Source of the DNA: Candidatus Poribacteria bacterium
GTDB lineage: Bacteria > Poribacteria > WGA-4E > PCPOR2b
Direction of reading: 5' to 3'
Length of the DNA: 64,000 nt
Assembly: GCA_028819845.1 (NCBI GenBank)
Contig: JAPPKS010000027.1
Location: forward strand, 124,001 to 188,000
The notes beneath the pieces are model-generated. The model was given only the letters and a program-made list of their open reading frames with translations. It did no database searches and had not been told where the DNA came from. A program made the position numbers and the translations under genes. Below, piece after piece: positions 1 through 9,785 of this stretch. Within the stretch, counting starts at the first letter, position 1, and each line of letters begins with the position of its first letter.

Positions 1-1548
1 CCGAGACACCGCTATTTCGCTCTTGATAAGAACACTGGCGATGTCGTGTGGGTGGCGGCGCCGGGCGGGCGGCCGCTGGATACTACCTACTCCACGCCTA
101 TTGTTGCGGCGATTAAAGGGCAATTCCTCTTGATAGCGGGCAACGCGGATGGATCTGTCTATGCAATGGATGTCCGCACTGGCGAGACCGTGTGGGGCTT
201 TAAATTGAGCAAACGCGGCATCCAGAGTTCAGTTGTGGTAGACGGCACAAAAGTCTACGCATGTCAGGGCGAAGAGAATGTCGACAGCACGGCGATGGGG
301 CGTGTCGTTTGCATTGACGCTACTGGCACGGGGGATGTTACATCAACGCATGAAATCTGGCGGTATGACGAGTGTCAGGTCGGTTATGCCTCGCCAGCAA
401 TACACGAAGGAAGGCTTTACGTCGTGGACAATTCGGCGAATCTGCATAGCCTTGATGCCGAAACAGGAGCGGTACACTGGCAGCACAGCCTCGGCACCGT
501 TGGTAAAGGTTCGCCCGTTTGTGCGGACGGAAAGATATATGTTACCGAGGTGAACGGACACTTTCATATTCTGCGTCCAAGCGGAGATGCCTGCCAATCC
601 CTCGACACAAAGCGGATTGAAAGACAGCCGGGGCATTACGCAGAAATCTACGGATCGCCAGCGATTGCCAACGGCCGCATCTATTTCACGACGGAGGAAG
701 GGCTTTACTGTCTAGGTGCGAAAAATGTCAATTCAATCAGAATTGTGCCTGCAGACGTTTTAACCCGGCCGGGAAATACGGTTCAGTTCACGGTTCGAGC
801 CTTCGACAATAGCGGAAAATTTAATACTGCAGAGGCGGCGGAATGGTCACTTAACGGATTGGTAGGAACAATTGGTTCCAACGGTGTATTAACTCTCAAT
901 GAAAACGGGGGCGGCCAAGCCGGAACCGTGTCGGCGCGAGTCGGACATTTACAAGATGCTGCGCGTGTCCGTGTCGTTCCCGAATTTCCCTGGGTCGAAG
1001 ATTTTGAGTCGATTGAAGACGGGAAAAACCCGCCGCACTGGGTTGGGGCAGGCTCAAAATATGTCGTCCGCGCCAAAGATGGGAACAAAGTCCTAGTAAA
1101 ATCGCCTGTCAAGCGCGGGTTGAACCGGTCCAATGTCTATATTGGTCTGCCCGCCATGAGAGGCTACACCGTTCAAATTGACGCGATGGGCACGAAGCCT
1201 AAACGCAATCTGCCGGACATGGGGCTAATCGCTAACCGGTATACCTTGGATCTCATGGGTAACCACCAGCGATTGCAAATCCGCTCTTGGGCTTCAGACC
1301 TCAGAATGGCGAAGCATATTGATTACACGTGGGAACCGTACGTCTGGTATACCATAAAGTTGACGGTAAACATTGCCGATGATAAAGCGATGGTAAAAGG
1401 AAAGGTGTGGCGAACCGGCGAACCAGAACCGGCATCTTGGACGATTACGGTAGAAGATCCGCTGCCAAATCGTGAAGGAAGTCCGGGAATCTATGGGTAT
1501 TCCCCATCCGAAATATATTACGATAACCTTAAAGTTTGGGGTGATTGA
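1..1548 (+). CDS. PQQ-like beta-propeller protein with Ig-like and LamG-like C-terminus (5' partial)
   Basis: The frame is open from base 1, so the true start lies upstream. A GTG at 46 is only an internal codon, because the residues before it (YFALDKNTGDVVW) already form a PQQ-type blade. Several blades follow with the repeat pattern YAMDVRTGETVW, LYVVDNSANLHSLDAETGAVHW and GLYCLGAKN. After about window-residue 240 comes an Ig-like stretch (NTVQFTVRAFDNSGK), then a jelly-roll-like region of about 180 residues (FESIEDGKNPPHW to YYDNLKVWGD) resembling concanavalin/LamG folds. It is probably a secreted or cell-surface protein of the BamB/quinoprotein-like propeller class. No PQQ-binding catalytic residues are evident, so I do not claim enzyme activity. 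A similar propeller gene follows 165 bp downstream in the same orientation. Confidence 0.8.
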   Translation, partial: PRHRYFALDKNTGDVVWVAAPGGRPLDTTYSTPIVAAIKGQFLLIAGNADGSVYAMDVRTGETVWGFKLSKRGIQSSVVVDGTKVYACQGEENVDSTAMGRVVCIDATGTGDVTSTHEIWRYDECQVGYASPAIHEGRLYVVDNSANLHSLDAETGAVHWQHSLGTVGKGSPVCADGKIYVTEVNGHFHILRPSGDACQSLDTKRIERQPGHYAEIYGSPAIANGRIYFTTEEGLYCLGAKNVNSIRIVPADVLTRPGNTVQFTVRAFDNSGKFNTAEAAEWSLNGLVGTIGSNGVLTLNENGGGQAGTVSARVGHLQDAARVRVVPEFPWVEDFESIEDGKNPPHWVGAGSKYVVRAKDGNKVLVKSPVKRGLNRSNVYIGLPAMRGYTVQIDAMGTKPKRNLPDMGLIANRYTLDLMGNHQRLQIRSWASDLRMAKHIDYTWEPYVWYTIKLTVNIADDKAMVKGKVWRTGEPEPASWTITVEDPLPNREGSPGIYGYSPSEIYYDNLKVWGD

Positions 1549-1585
1549 AAAGACTTCAAAATCTAGGACTTTGCCATTTCCGTTT

Positions 1586-1607
1586 GTAGTGGCGCAATTC
1601 GTTGCGC
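1586..1607 (+). repeat. GTAG-type REP hairpin
   Basis: GTAG (1586-1589) is followed by a perfect 6-bp stem GCGCAA/TTGCGC closing a TTCG tetraloop (1592-1607). It has the same architecture as the other GTAG hairpins in this window, which carry unrelated stem sequences. Confidence 0.6.
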
Positions 1608-1713
1608 GTGCGGCAGGTCGCTCAGTTCCTTGACCTGAAAAATTGGTTTGTGTACGAACGTGCAATAAATTATCCTGTCGCGAACCTTTGAACGTTCAAC
1701 TGAACGAAGTTGT

Positions 1714-3177
1714 ATGAATATGAACACCAGGAGAATATTAAGATCGATGAACAACAGCATTTGCCGCATTATTATTGGAATAATCCTTTTTGCTACATTT
1801 GATGCTCGCGCTGAAGAGACAAGTATGTGGGGGTTCACACCGTCTCGAAATCTGGTATCGGACGAGACGAATTTGCCGGAAAAGTGGGATCCCGAGACCG
1901 GGTTAAACATCAAGTGGCGGGCGTCTCTCGGCTCACAAACCTATGCGGGACCTATTCTCATCGGCGGCAAGGTGTTCGTCGGAACGAACAACCAAGGATT
2001 GCGCAATCCAAAACTCACCGGCGACCGCGGCGTAATCATGGCGTTCCGAGAATCGGACGGCGAGTTTCTCTGGCAATCAACACATACTAAACTCCCTTCC
2101 GGTAGAGTCAACGACTGGCCGCAGCAGGGCGTCTGCTCAGCACCTTATATTGAAGGAGATAAGCTGTACTACGTCTCAAACCGCTGCGAGGTTGTCTGCA
2201 TCGACACGGAAGGATTCTTGGATGGCGAAAACGATGGCCCTTACGTGGAAGAAACCGATGCCAGCAATATTGACGGCGATATAATCTGGATATACGATAT
2301 GATGGATGAACTCGACGTGTTCCCTCATAACCTCGCCACCTGTTCCCCAGTTGGCGCCGGAGGCCTGCTTTTTGTAATTACCAGCAACGGTGTTGATGAA
2401 GGGCACATCCATATCCCTTCGCCGTTTGCACCTAGCTTCATCGCCCTAAACAAAAAAACAGGCGAACTTGTCTGGGAAGACGCATCGCCCGGAGAGGACA
2501 TTCTTCACGGCCAGTGGTCCAATCCCGCCTACGGGGTAATCGCCGGAAAACCGCAGGTAATCATGCCGGGCGGTGACGGTTGGATCTACTCCCTTCAACC
2601 TGAAACTGGGGAACTGATTTGGAAATTTGACTGCAATCCGAAGGATTCTGTTTGGGAACTCGGCGGGAGAGGCACACGCAACAGCATTATCTCGACCCCT
2701 GTCATTTATGCTGACCGGATTTACGTCGGTGTGGGTCAAGACCCGGAACACGGCGAGGGGGTTGGACATTTATGGGCGATTGACGCCGCAGGTGAAGGCG
2801 ATGTCACCGAGAGCAACGCTGTCTGGCATTTTGGGAATCAAGATTATAACCGTACGATGTCCACGGTAGCCATCCATGACGATTTACTCTATACGGCGGA
2901 TTTGAGCGGATTTGTGTACTGCTTGAATGCCCACACTGGTGAACACTACTGGACGTATGATACGTATGCCGCGATTTGGGGGTCGCCGTTTGTTGCCGAC
3001 GGGAAGGTCTATATCGGCGACGAAGACGGAGATGTTGCCGTCCTAAAAGCCGGCAAAAAGATGGAGCTGATTTTTGAGGTCAACATGGGCAGCGCGGTCT
3101 ACACCACCCCAGTCGCCAAGGACAGCGTGCTATACATTGCCAGCCGCAATGTACTTTTTGCAATCGCCGGTGAGTAA
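1714..3177 (+). CDS. secreted PQQ-like beta-propeller protein
   Basis: 487 residues. The N-terminus carries a hydrophobic signal peptide (CRIIIGIILFATFDARAEE), so the mature protein is exported. The rest is a BamB-like/outer-membrane quinoprotein-type propeller whose blades share the pattern of an IALNKKTGELVW-like strand followed by GWIYSLQPETGELIWKF, FVYCLNAHTGEHYW and KVYIGDEDGDVAVL. I annotate the first ATG at 1714. The ATG at 1747 is a real alternative: an AGGAG lies at 1729-1733, 13 nt before it, and it would leave a more usual signal peptide. The gene follows the partial propeller gene after 165 bp that contain a REP hairpin, so the two may be paralogous neighbours rather than a tight operon. 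Substrate and role are unknown. Confidence 0.8.
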   Translation: MNMNTRRILRSMNNSICRIIIGIILFATFDARAEETSMWGFTPSRNLVSDETNLPEKWDPETGLNIKWRASLGSQTYAGPILIGGKVFVGTNNQGLRNPKLTGDRGVIMAFRESDGEFLWQSTHTKLPSGRVNDWPQQGVCSAPYIEGDKLYYVSNRCEVVCIDTEGFLDGENDGPYVEETDASNIDGDIIWIYDMMDELDVFPHNLATCSPVGAGGLLFVITSNGVDEGHIHIPSPFAPSFIALNKKTGELVWEDASPGEDILHGQWSNPAYGVIAGKPQVIMPGGDGWIYSLQPETGELIWKFDCNPKDSVWELGGRGTRNSIISTPVIYADRIYVGVGQDPEHGEGVGHLWAIDAAGEGDVTESNAVWHFGNQDYNRTMSTVAIHDDLLYTADLSGFVYCLNAHTGEHYWTYDTYAAIWGSPFVADGKVYIGDEDGDVAVLKAGKKMELIFEVNMGSAVYTTPVAKDSVLYIASRNVLFAIAGE

Positions 3178-3195
3178 ACGGCTGGGCATGGCAAA

Positions 3196-6135
3196 TCAAT
3201 CCTCCAATGCAATCCGATACACTCCGCTCTCTCCCATGCCGGCGTATAACGTCCCGTCCGCAATCGTCAGTGCACCCGACAACATATTTGAAACCGACGG
3301 TTTAACGAATTCCCAAGTATCCCGGCCATCCTTAAATCGATAGATACCTTGAGCACTGTCCGTTGCATACAGCGCATTCCCAATCGCGTGAAGTTCCGAA
3401 GAATACCCCTGCGGCAACCCGCCGTTGACCGCTTCCCAACTCTTGCCCCCGTTTCTTGACCGTAACACGCCCGATTCGCGAGACGAGACGAAGACAGCCC
3501 TCCCCAAAACCTCAGCCCCCGTAATTTGGGTAAGGTAGCGCGAAGAAGGTGCCGCTCGAATTTCAAGTCTCGACCATGTGTCTCCGCTATTGCGCGAGCG
3601 ATAGAGGTCCATGTCAGCAACAATATAAATAGTCTCTTTTGCTACAGCAAGGCCCGTTATTTCATTCTCCCCCATATATATCCAATCTTCAGGATGAGGA
3701 CTGATATCCGTCCAATACCGCTCGCCGCTCCGCCATCGAAACAGTCGGGAACCTCTTCCCATTTGGGCAATGATGTAGAAGGTTTCTCCGGAAATTACAA
3801 GCACGTCAACGCTGTACATTTGGTTATAACCTCTGCGCCGTTCGTTCTCTACGTAAGCCGTGCGCATCTCCGTCTGCACCGGAATCCATGAATTCCGGTC
3901 ATCTCCTAAACGATAGATGCCTCCGGTAGTTGGATCGTCCGTTCCGGTGAAGTTTTCTTCATTCACTCCGAGATAGAGCGACCCGCCCGATACGGCGAGT
4001 GCCCCCACATCTGTCGTCGGCAAGCCGCCATGAATCGGCATCCACCGGTTTCCGCCGTCTACAGACTTGAAAACACTGTTGCAATTATATGTCGAGGCAT
4101 ACAGCGCGTTCTTGAAAGACACGAGACTCCGCACCATCGTACCGATGAATCCATTGTTAATTCGTTTCCACGACGAGTCGCCGTCCGTCCACCGAAATAT
4201 TCCCGCGGAGTTGCCGATACATACCGTACCTTCCGATAGCGCCGCCATGCTGTCAATTGAGATGGAATTACTGGACAATCCTGATGCTTGCGTTATACGC
4301 CAAAATCCATTTTCTGTTGAGCGCAACAACCTGCCGTCGTTTAGCAGGAGGTAGATTGTATCACCGACCGCAGAGACGTATAGAATTGTGAGAGATTGAA
4401 TCTTCAATCCAGGTGTCTCGGGCATCGAAGTCTTACCTGCGCTGGTAAAGAGAATCGAACCAAGGTTTCCAAGCTGCAATTCCTTTTTTCCAGCAGTCGC
4501 AAGCACGAAAACGTCCTGCAAGTAATCAGTTTTCCCTACGGTTTCTGCCGACCAAGATTTGCGGCCTTTCATTATGTTTGCTGTAGACGTCCAAGTTTCG
4601 CCTTCGTCAACCGAACGTCGCAAATCGATCTGACTTCCAATAATCAAAGCCTGCTCTTCGGCGATGAAAAATCGGAGATCGGGAAGGTTTGTGATTTTCG
4701 TCCACGACGTTTCGCCTTCTCTTAACCGAAAAATGACATTGTCCACCCTAGCGAATAGCGTTGTTCCAACTGTCACAAATTTGTCGGGCGGTTGAGCCGG
4801 TAAACCGTCTTGAATGGAGTTCCACGATTCGCCGTAATCATCGGAGTAAGCAACGCCATCTTTAGCTCGACTGATGAAGATCCGATATCCGATGACGCTG
4901 AACGTCCTGATTTCTCTGTTTGCCGCGTACGGGTAGTTTATCTGTTGCCACGATTCGCCGCGGTTATCCGAATATAAAATGGTCGCGGCTGTATTTATGT
5001 ACAATACGCCGTTCGCGTCCGTGATTGTTCCGGATAGCCACGAATCGGCAGGATTGGCAGCTACCCCGTTGTAGACTTGAACCCATGAGTCGCCATCGTC
5101 GCTAGAACGGAACACTTGCATATCTGTTAATGCATATAACGATCCATCTGACGCCCGGTATAGTGTGTTAGTTCTTCCACCGAAAGGCCCGTTTGTCTGC
5201 GTCCATTCGCTGCCGTTGCGTTCTTTTCCCATTTCGGCCCTTGCAGCCGCAGAGAAAGATGTTCCGTTCGGTCCGATACCTTTCTTGTCGTCTCGAGGGT
5301 TCAATTGCCCCGGACGATTGATCAGATCGGGTTTTGTCTCTGGTATGGGAAGCATCGCTGCGTCAATGAGTTCAACCCGGTTCACTGGTTCGGTTGCGTC
5401 GAGACTGTACGGTTGCTGAAACCGCGTCATTGACTGTTGCCCCAGTCCGAAAAATAGGGCAAGGACAAGCGTTGCCGTCACAGCAATCCACGGCAAGATT
5501 GGTTTACCTTGGGGCGCGGTTGTTGGGGGTGTGCGGTGAATTTGATTCATCATCTGTTGGGTAAAGGTCGGTGGCAACTGAAATGCTCCCAATGTATTCT
5601 CCATCATCGGTATCATCTCCTTTTTCAATTGGCGTCGGGCATGATACAGCCGGTTAAGGACCGCACCGCGCGACGTGCCGATAAACCGCGCAATCTCCTC
5701 GCACGTCATCCCGCCGAGATAGTGTAGTGTTAAGACCGTGCGTTGGCTCTCCGGCAGCGCTTCCAGCCCGTCGCGTACCGATTGTCGGGTTTGTTGGTCG
5801 GTGTGCTTAGCCCGCGCCAGGGCATCCATGTGACCGCTTGCAACCTTATCAAGCGGTTGCGGCACGGCCCGCCGATTGCGATGCCACATCAAGCAGTGCC
5901 GTGACGCTATTCTGTAGAGCCAACCGGGAAAATGCCGCCAATCCTTGAGCGTGTGAAGTTTTTGGTAGGCTTTGAGAAAGGTGTCTTGCGTAATGTCTTC
6001 TGCCGTGTGGAAGTTCCCGGTTTTACGGTAGGCGAGGGCGTGGACTGCGCCTTTGTATTTGTCGACCAGGAACCCGAACGCTGTTTCATCGCCATCCAAG
6101 GTGCGTTGGATTAGTTCGGCATCGCTGTTAGCCAT
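3196..6135 (-). CDS. ECF RNA polymerase sigma factor fused to a transmembrane helix and BNR-repeat beta-propeller
   Basis: 979 residues from the chosen ATG at 6135, which has a GGGAG 8 nt upstream; the frame is open upstream to 6213 but the extra residues look non-coding. Residues about 20-87 are sigma region 2 (TAEDITQDTFLKAYQKL, FPGWLYRIASRHCLMWHR). Residues about 121-174 are sigma region 4 (LPESQRTVLTLHYLGGMTCEEIA, then a TSRGAVLNRLYHARRQL recognition helix). Residues about 213-231 form one membrane helix (PWIAVTATLVLALFFGLG). From about 310 to the end there are a dozen or so BNR/Asp-box-like repeats (VFRSSDDGDSWVQV, LRSRNGGKSWEAVNGG). Predicted topology is sigma domains inside and propeller outside. 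That suggests a membrane-tethered transcription factor controlled by the propeller or by proteolysis; this is inference. No anti-sigma gene is adjacent. The 3' end faces the PQQ gene with an 18-bp gap. Confidence 0.85.
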   Translation of the reverse strand: MANSDAELIQRTLDGDETAFGFLVDKYKGAVHALAYRKTGNFHTAEDITQDTFLKAYQKLHTLKDWRHFPGWLYRIASRHCLMWHRNRRAVPQPLDKVASGHMDALARAKHTDQQTRQSVRDGLEALPESQRTVLTLHYLGGMTCEEIARFIGTSRGAVLNRLYHARRQLKKEMIPMMENTLGAFQLPPTFTQQMMNQIHRTPPTTAPQGKPILPWIAVTATLVLALFFGLGQQSMTRFQQPYSLDATEPVNRVELIDAAMLPIPETKPDLINRPGQLNPRDDKKGIGPNGTSFSAAARAEMGKERNGSEWTQTNGPFGGRTNTLYRASDGSLYALTDMQVFRSSDDGDSWVQVYNGVAANPADSWLSGTITDANGVLYINTAATILYSDNRGESWQQINYPYAANREIRTFSVIGYRIFISRAKDGVAYSDDYGESWNSIQDGLPAQPPDKFVTVGTTLFARVDNVIFRLREGETSWTKITNLPDLRFFIAEEQALIIGSQIDLRRSVDEGETWTSTANIMKGRKSWSAETVGKTDYLQDVFVLATAGKKELQLGNLGSILFTSAGKTSMPETPGLKIQSLTILYVSAVGDTIYLLLNDGRLLRSTENGFWRITQASGLSSNSISIDSMAALSEGTVCIGNSAGIFRWTDGDSSWKRINNGFIGTMVRSLVSFKNALYASTYNCNSVFKSVDGGNRWMPIHGGLPTTDVGALAVSGGSLYLGVNEENFTGTDDPTTGGIYRLGDDRNSWIPVQTEMRTAYVENERRRGYNQMYSVDVLVISGETFYIIAQMGRGSRLFRWRSGERYWTDISPHPEDWIYMGENEITGLAVAKETIYIVADMDLYRSRNSGDTWSRLEIRAAPSSRYLTQITGAEVLGRAVFVSSRESGVLRSRNGGKSWEAVNGGLPQGYSSELHAIGNALYATDSAQGIYRFKDGRDTWEFVKPSVSNMLSGALTIADGTLYAGMGESGVYRIALED

Positions 6136-6294
6136 ATTCATCGCTCCCGAAGTTGTGCGGCTTAAGGCGGCAATGACTCCAGCATTATTGCCTCCTATTA
6201 TATTATGATGCACTTGCGGAGCAAATGATTAGATCGGATGGCGATTTTTTTCAGAATTGGAGGGATTGGGGTAAGAATTAACGTGTTTGCCGTG

Positions 6295-7401
6295 TTAGTT
6301 ATCGTACAGAATGACACCCCTAGCATTCTTGCCAGATTCCATGTCGGCGAAGGCGTCGTTAATCTGTTCAAGGCGGTAGGTCTGCGTAATCAATTCATCG
6401 AGTTTGAGCTTGCCGTTTTCGTAAAGTTTTAGCAGTTTAGGCATAGCGGCGCGGGGGCTGGATGAACCGTAAAACGACCCAATAAGCCGTTTTTCTTTCA
6501 TAACGATACTCTGAGCCGGTATGCTTATATGTACATCCTGATTGCAAGCGCCGATGACGACAGCCGTTCCGCCGGGGCGAATCATCGCATAAGCCTGCTC
6601 AATCGTCTTCGGGTAGCCGATGACTTCAAATGCGTAATCGACGTACTTGCCGTCCGTCAATTCGAGAACCGCTTCCACGGGATCGCACGTCGACGCATTC
6701 ACCAAATCCGTTGCGCCGAAACTTTTTGCGAAGTCGAGCTTGTTCTCAATAAGGTCTATCGCGATGATGCGTTCCGCCGAAGCGAGCACAGCCCCTTGAA
6801 TCACATTCAATCCGACTCCGCCGGTGCCGATTACCGCAACCGAACTTCCCGCTTCGACCTTTGCGGTGTTTAACACCGCGCCAACGCCGGTTGTTACGCC
6901 GCATCCGACCAAGACTGCCTTTTCAAGCGGATAATGTGCATCAATTTTGACCAAGCTCTGCTCTGGAACAACGGTATACTCCGACATGGTAGCGATCCGC
7001 GCCATTTGAAGGATAGGTTGTCCGGATTTATTGTGTAATCGGCAAGTGCCGTCCAGCAAATGGGCGCGCGGTGCGCGGAAACCCTCACATAGCCTAACGA
7101 GATTATTCTGGCACATACGGCAATTCCCGCAGAAGGTGACGAATGAGAGCACAACGTTATCGCCGGGGTTTACGTAGCTAACTCCTTCGCCGACCTGCTC
7201 AATTACCCCTGCCCCTTCATGCCCTATCGCGATCGGCGGATCGTAATAGATGGTGCCGTTCACAATGGACAAATCCGAATGGCATACACCAGTCGCGGCC
7301 ATACGAATGAGCACTTCGTTCGCTTTCGGTTCATCTAATTCTAAATCGTCGACAATAACCGGTTTGTTGTGTTCGTAGACAACTGCAGTTCTCGTCCGCA
7401 T
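6295..7401 (-). CDS. zinc-dependent alcohol dehydrogenase (MDR superfamily)
   Basis: 368 residues of the medium-chain dehydrogenase/reductase type, oxidising an alcohol or reducing an aldehyde with NAD(P). The catalytic-zinc ligands are visible as C40 (GVCHSD) and H61-E62 (GHEGAG). Structural-zinc cysteines are C91, C94, C97 and C105 (CGNCRMCQNNLVRLC). The cofactor-binding Rossmann motif is GTGGVGLN near residue 190. The start at 7401 is chosen because GAGGAG lies 9 nt upstream; an in-frame ATG at 7431 would add ten poorly conserved residues. The substrate cannot be read from the sequence; the class resembles aryl/benzyl-alcohol and S-(hydroxymethyl)glutathione-type dehydrogenases. It stands alone between the sigma fusion gene and the group 2 sigma factor, all on the minus strand. 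Confidence 0.88.
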   Translation of the reverse strand: MRTRTAVVYEHNKPVIVDDLELDEPKANEVLIRMAATGVCHSDLSIVNGTIYYDPPIAIGHEGAGVIEQVGEGVSYVNPGDNVVLSFVTFCGNCRMCQNNLVRLCEGFRAPRAHLLDGTCRLHNKSGQPILQMARIATMSEYTVVPEQSLVKIDAHYPLEKAVLVGCGVTTGVGAVLNTAKVEAGSSVAVIGTGGVGLNVIQGAVLASAERIIAIDLIENKLDFAKSFGATDLVNASTCDPVEAVLELTDGKYVDYAFEVIGYPKTIEQAYAMIRPGGTAVVIGACNQDVHISIPAQSIVMKEKRLIGSFYGSSSPRAAMPKLLKLYENGKLKLDELITQTYRLEQINDAFADMESGKNARGVILYDN

Positions 7402-7909
7402 TTTAATCGCTCCTCGTCTTTTGTTCTTCAAACCGAAACAGGAATGGCGTTAGTTGACTGTGCGATGCCCAATCTATCCGTGTAAACCAACCGATTGGTC
7501 AACATGCTCTAAAGTTCGCCTAGACCTTGCCTCAAGTATATCACAAAATGGAGTGAGATAGATTATTTTTCCGATGGTGGCCGTTAATTTCGCGGTGAGA
7601 GAATAAACCAGATTGATACGCATGTCATATTGAGCGGTTTGTCCCAGCAAAATTACATGTGGAAACGTCGGAATTCCTTGAAGGCCGGTGAGGACAGAAA
7701 GGGTAAACGGGAAAAACTAGTTTCAGATAAAATTGGTTTCGGGGCAAAGTTGTATGCCGCAAAAAAACCGGGGTAGGCAGAGTGATTGGTATAAGTTAGT
7801 TTCGCTAGGTGGCAAAAGCCGATTTAGGAGGGTGCGGATGGCACGACTTCGGCTGTGCAGCGGCGCTGTCAAACGAGTAAAGTCACAATAGGACGCCGAA
7901 GTCACCGCA
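7402..7909. other. intergenic region, no gene supported
   Basis: About 500 bp between the sigma-70 gene and the dehydrogenase. I see a short palindrome (ACCAA CCGA TTGGT near 7478) and an AGGAGG followed by a 17-codon frame at 7838-7891. I could not support either as a gene or a defined regulatory site. Confidence 0.4.
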
Positions 7910-9118
7910 TTACGAAAAGAGGAAATCGTTCAGTCTATCGCTTCGAGAGGGATGGCGCAGCCGACTCAACGCCCTAGCTTCCAATTGCCGAACCCGTTCT
8001 CGTGACAGGTTCAACATCATCCCTATTTCCTGTAAACTGTGTTCTTCGCTGTTTTCTAGACCGTATCTCAAAAAGACAATCTGTTTCTCACGGGGCGGCA
8101 ATGCGCCGATTGCCAGATTAACCTCTTCAATTAGGCTTTTCGTAATCACGCCTGTTAGGGGATCCGATGCCTGTTCGCATGGAACTAGCGCTTCAACCTC
8201 ACCGCCCGTGTCTGGACTAATGCAGTCTTCCAGCGACATGGAATCCGCCGAAATCCGATTCAGTTCCGTTATCTTTTTGGCTGAAAGCCCGGTTGCTTCT
8301 GAGATTTCTTTTGGATTGGGTTCACGGTTGGTGTTTTGAAAAAAACGTGCTTTCGCACGATTCACTTTACTAATGTCGCTGAGTAGGTGCGACGGGATGC
8401 GAATCGTCCGCCCATGATTTGCAATGCTGCGCCCGATGGCTTGCTGAATCCACCAAGAAGCGCACGCGCTAAACTTCACACCGCGCCGCCAATCAAAGCG
8501 ATCGACAGCGTTAATTAACCCGATGTTTGCCTCCTGAATGAGATCAGGCAAATCTAGTCCGCGCTCTTGGTATTTCTTGGCAATACAGACGGCTAATCTC
8601 AGGTTCGCCTCGACAACACGGTTTTTAGCGGTGTGGATTTCCGCTTGCAGAAATTGGATATGTCCCACCAGTTCCAAAAGGAACTCTTGTGTGGGCGGAA
8701 CGAAAGATTTAGCGGCAATCAATTTTTTCAAGTAATGGGGGCTAGGCAAATCTTCCGAATCAATCTCAAGCGGAAATGTCATCAATTCTTCATAGCATTC
8801 ATTGATTCGCTTGCGGTACTTCTCAATCTTTAAAAAGATGCTTAATTCTTCGTCTTGCGTCAAACGTGTAAAATCTCCCATCTGGGAAAGATACGTGTGC
8901 AGAACGCCGCCGCGCGCGTCTTTCTCGCAGTCGGAATCCAAGGGTGGTCTAATGGCCCCATCCGCATCCTCCGTTGCAACGGCGTCTTGCTCCGGACTTA
9001 TATTTGATGCTTTTGCAAAAGATTCCGGATGTATACCCAAATCTGCGGGCACAGATTCAAATTGTGGTGACCAATTTTTAACGGACGCTTCAGCGGAGAT
9101 TTGAGATGATTGATTCAT
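7910..9118 (-). CDS. RNA polymerase sigma factor, sigma-70 group 1/2 (RpoD/RpoS-like)
   Basis: 402 residues directing RNA polymerase to promoters. Region 1.2 is at about 73-105 (GVLHTYLSQMGDFTRLTQDEE). Region 2 is at about 165-235 (ANLRLAVCIAKKYQERGLDLPDLIQEANIGL then FSACASWWIQQAIGRSIANHGRTIRIP). Region 3 follows, and region 4 ends the protein (LPPREKQIVFLRYGL, SLQEIGMMLNLSRERVRQLEARALSRLR). It lacks the long non-conserved insert of housekeeping RpoD, and the first 70 residues are low-complexity, so I favour an alternative group 2 factor; a primary SigA cannot be excluded. An AGGAG lies 12 nt before the ATG. The residues WWIQQAIGRSIANHGR, normally WWIRQAITRAI.., are slightly divergent. Confidence 0.92.
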   Translation of the reverse strand: MNQSSQISAEASVKNWSPQFESVPADLGIHPESFAKASNISPEQDAVATEDADGAIRPPLDSDCEKDARGGVLHTYLSQMGDFTRLTQDEELSIFLKIEKYRKRINECYEELMTFPLEIDSEDLPSPHYLKKLIAAKSFVPPTQEFLLELVGHIQFLQAEIHTAKNRVVEANLRLAVCIAKKYQERGLDLPDLIQEANIGLINAVDRFDWRRGVKFSACASWWIQQAIGRSIANHGRTIRIPSHLLSDISKVNRAKARFFQNTNREPNPKEISEATGLSAKKITELNRISADSMSLEDCISPDTGGEVEALVPCEQASDPLTGVITKSLIEEVNLAIGALPPREKQIVFLRYGLENSEEHSLQEIGMMLNLSRERVRQLEARALSRLRHPSRSDRLNDFLFS

Positions 9119-9785
9119 CTATCGAGCCGCTCCTGTATCAATGATGATATTCGGTCATAATTTCTGGTAGGAGAAGGATTTCATTGAATTACATAGGCAA
9201 GATGTGTGCCAGCGATAGACGGCGGCCTCGAAAATGAACAAAAAAAAGTGAAGTTAGGTTGGATGTTCTACATTAAGCGCAAAACTGGGATTGCACACGA
9301 ACTTCAACCTCCCGTCATCAAACCGGCGCAATTGCAATTTTCGTCCCATTTTTGTCACTCAAATTCAACACTGTCACTCTGAGGCGACAGTGTGGGCGGG
9401 ATAAGGAAGTCATGCAGACTAATTCCTTTAACACCGCCCTATCTTCGTTTTAAATGCAATAGAGCACTCTAAAAAAATCACATGAACGGTTTTGTAAGCC
9501 AACGAATTGGAATTTTTTGTATTAGACATCTTCCCAAAATTATTCCACCGCCCGATAGCCCCAAAGGGGCGACAGGTATATAGAAGTCACTGTTACACAT
9601 CAACATCTAACCCCAGCGGGGCGGCAGGTGTAAAACGACTACCCTCACGTTGGGCTAATACGCTGTAGGGGCAACCCTTGTGGTTGCCCGTAACGCTTCG
9701 GTTTTGTCAACCACATTGAGTAAATTAGGAATGATGTCTATTGTCGTAGCGTCCTAGATGGTGGTCAATAATGCATCGCCTGGGC
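9119..9785. other. intergenic region with hairpin repeats
   Basis: About 670 bp without a credible gene. It holds two copies of a small palindromic element: GCCCC AAA GGGGC followed by GACAGGT at 9558-9577, and CCCC AGC GGGG followed by a GGCAGGT variant at 9611-9630. A third copy is at 53274-53293. A GTAG hairpin is at 9665-9689. The upstream part (9119-9540) is AT-rich and is the likely promoter region of the sigma gene, but no convincing -35/-10 pair was identified. Confidence 0.5.
9665..9689 (+). repeat. GTAG-type REP hairpin
   Basis: GTAG is followed by an 8-bp perfect stem GGGCAACC/GGTTGCCC with a CTTGT loop. A related sequence in opposite orientation (CAACC CTTGT GGTTG in the minus strand) occurs at 38944-38966. 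Confidence 0.65.

Noticed and set aside
7832-7891. 17-19 codon frame after AGGAGG (start GTG 7832 or ATG 7838)
   Set aside because: Too short to support from sequence alone; recorded only as a possible leader peptide.
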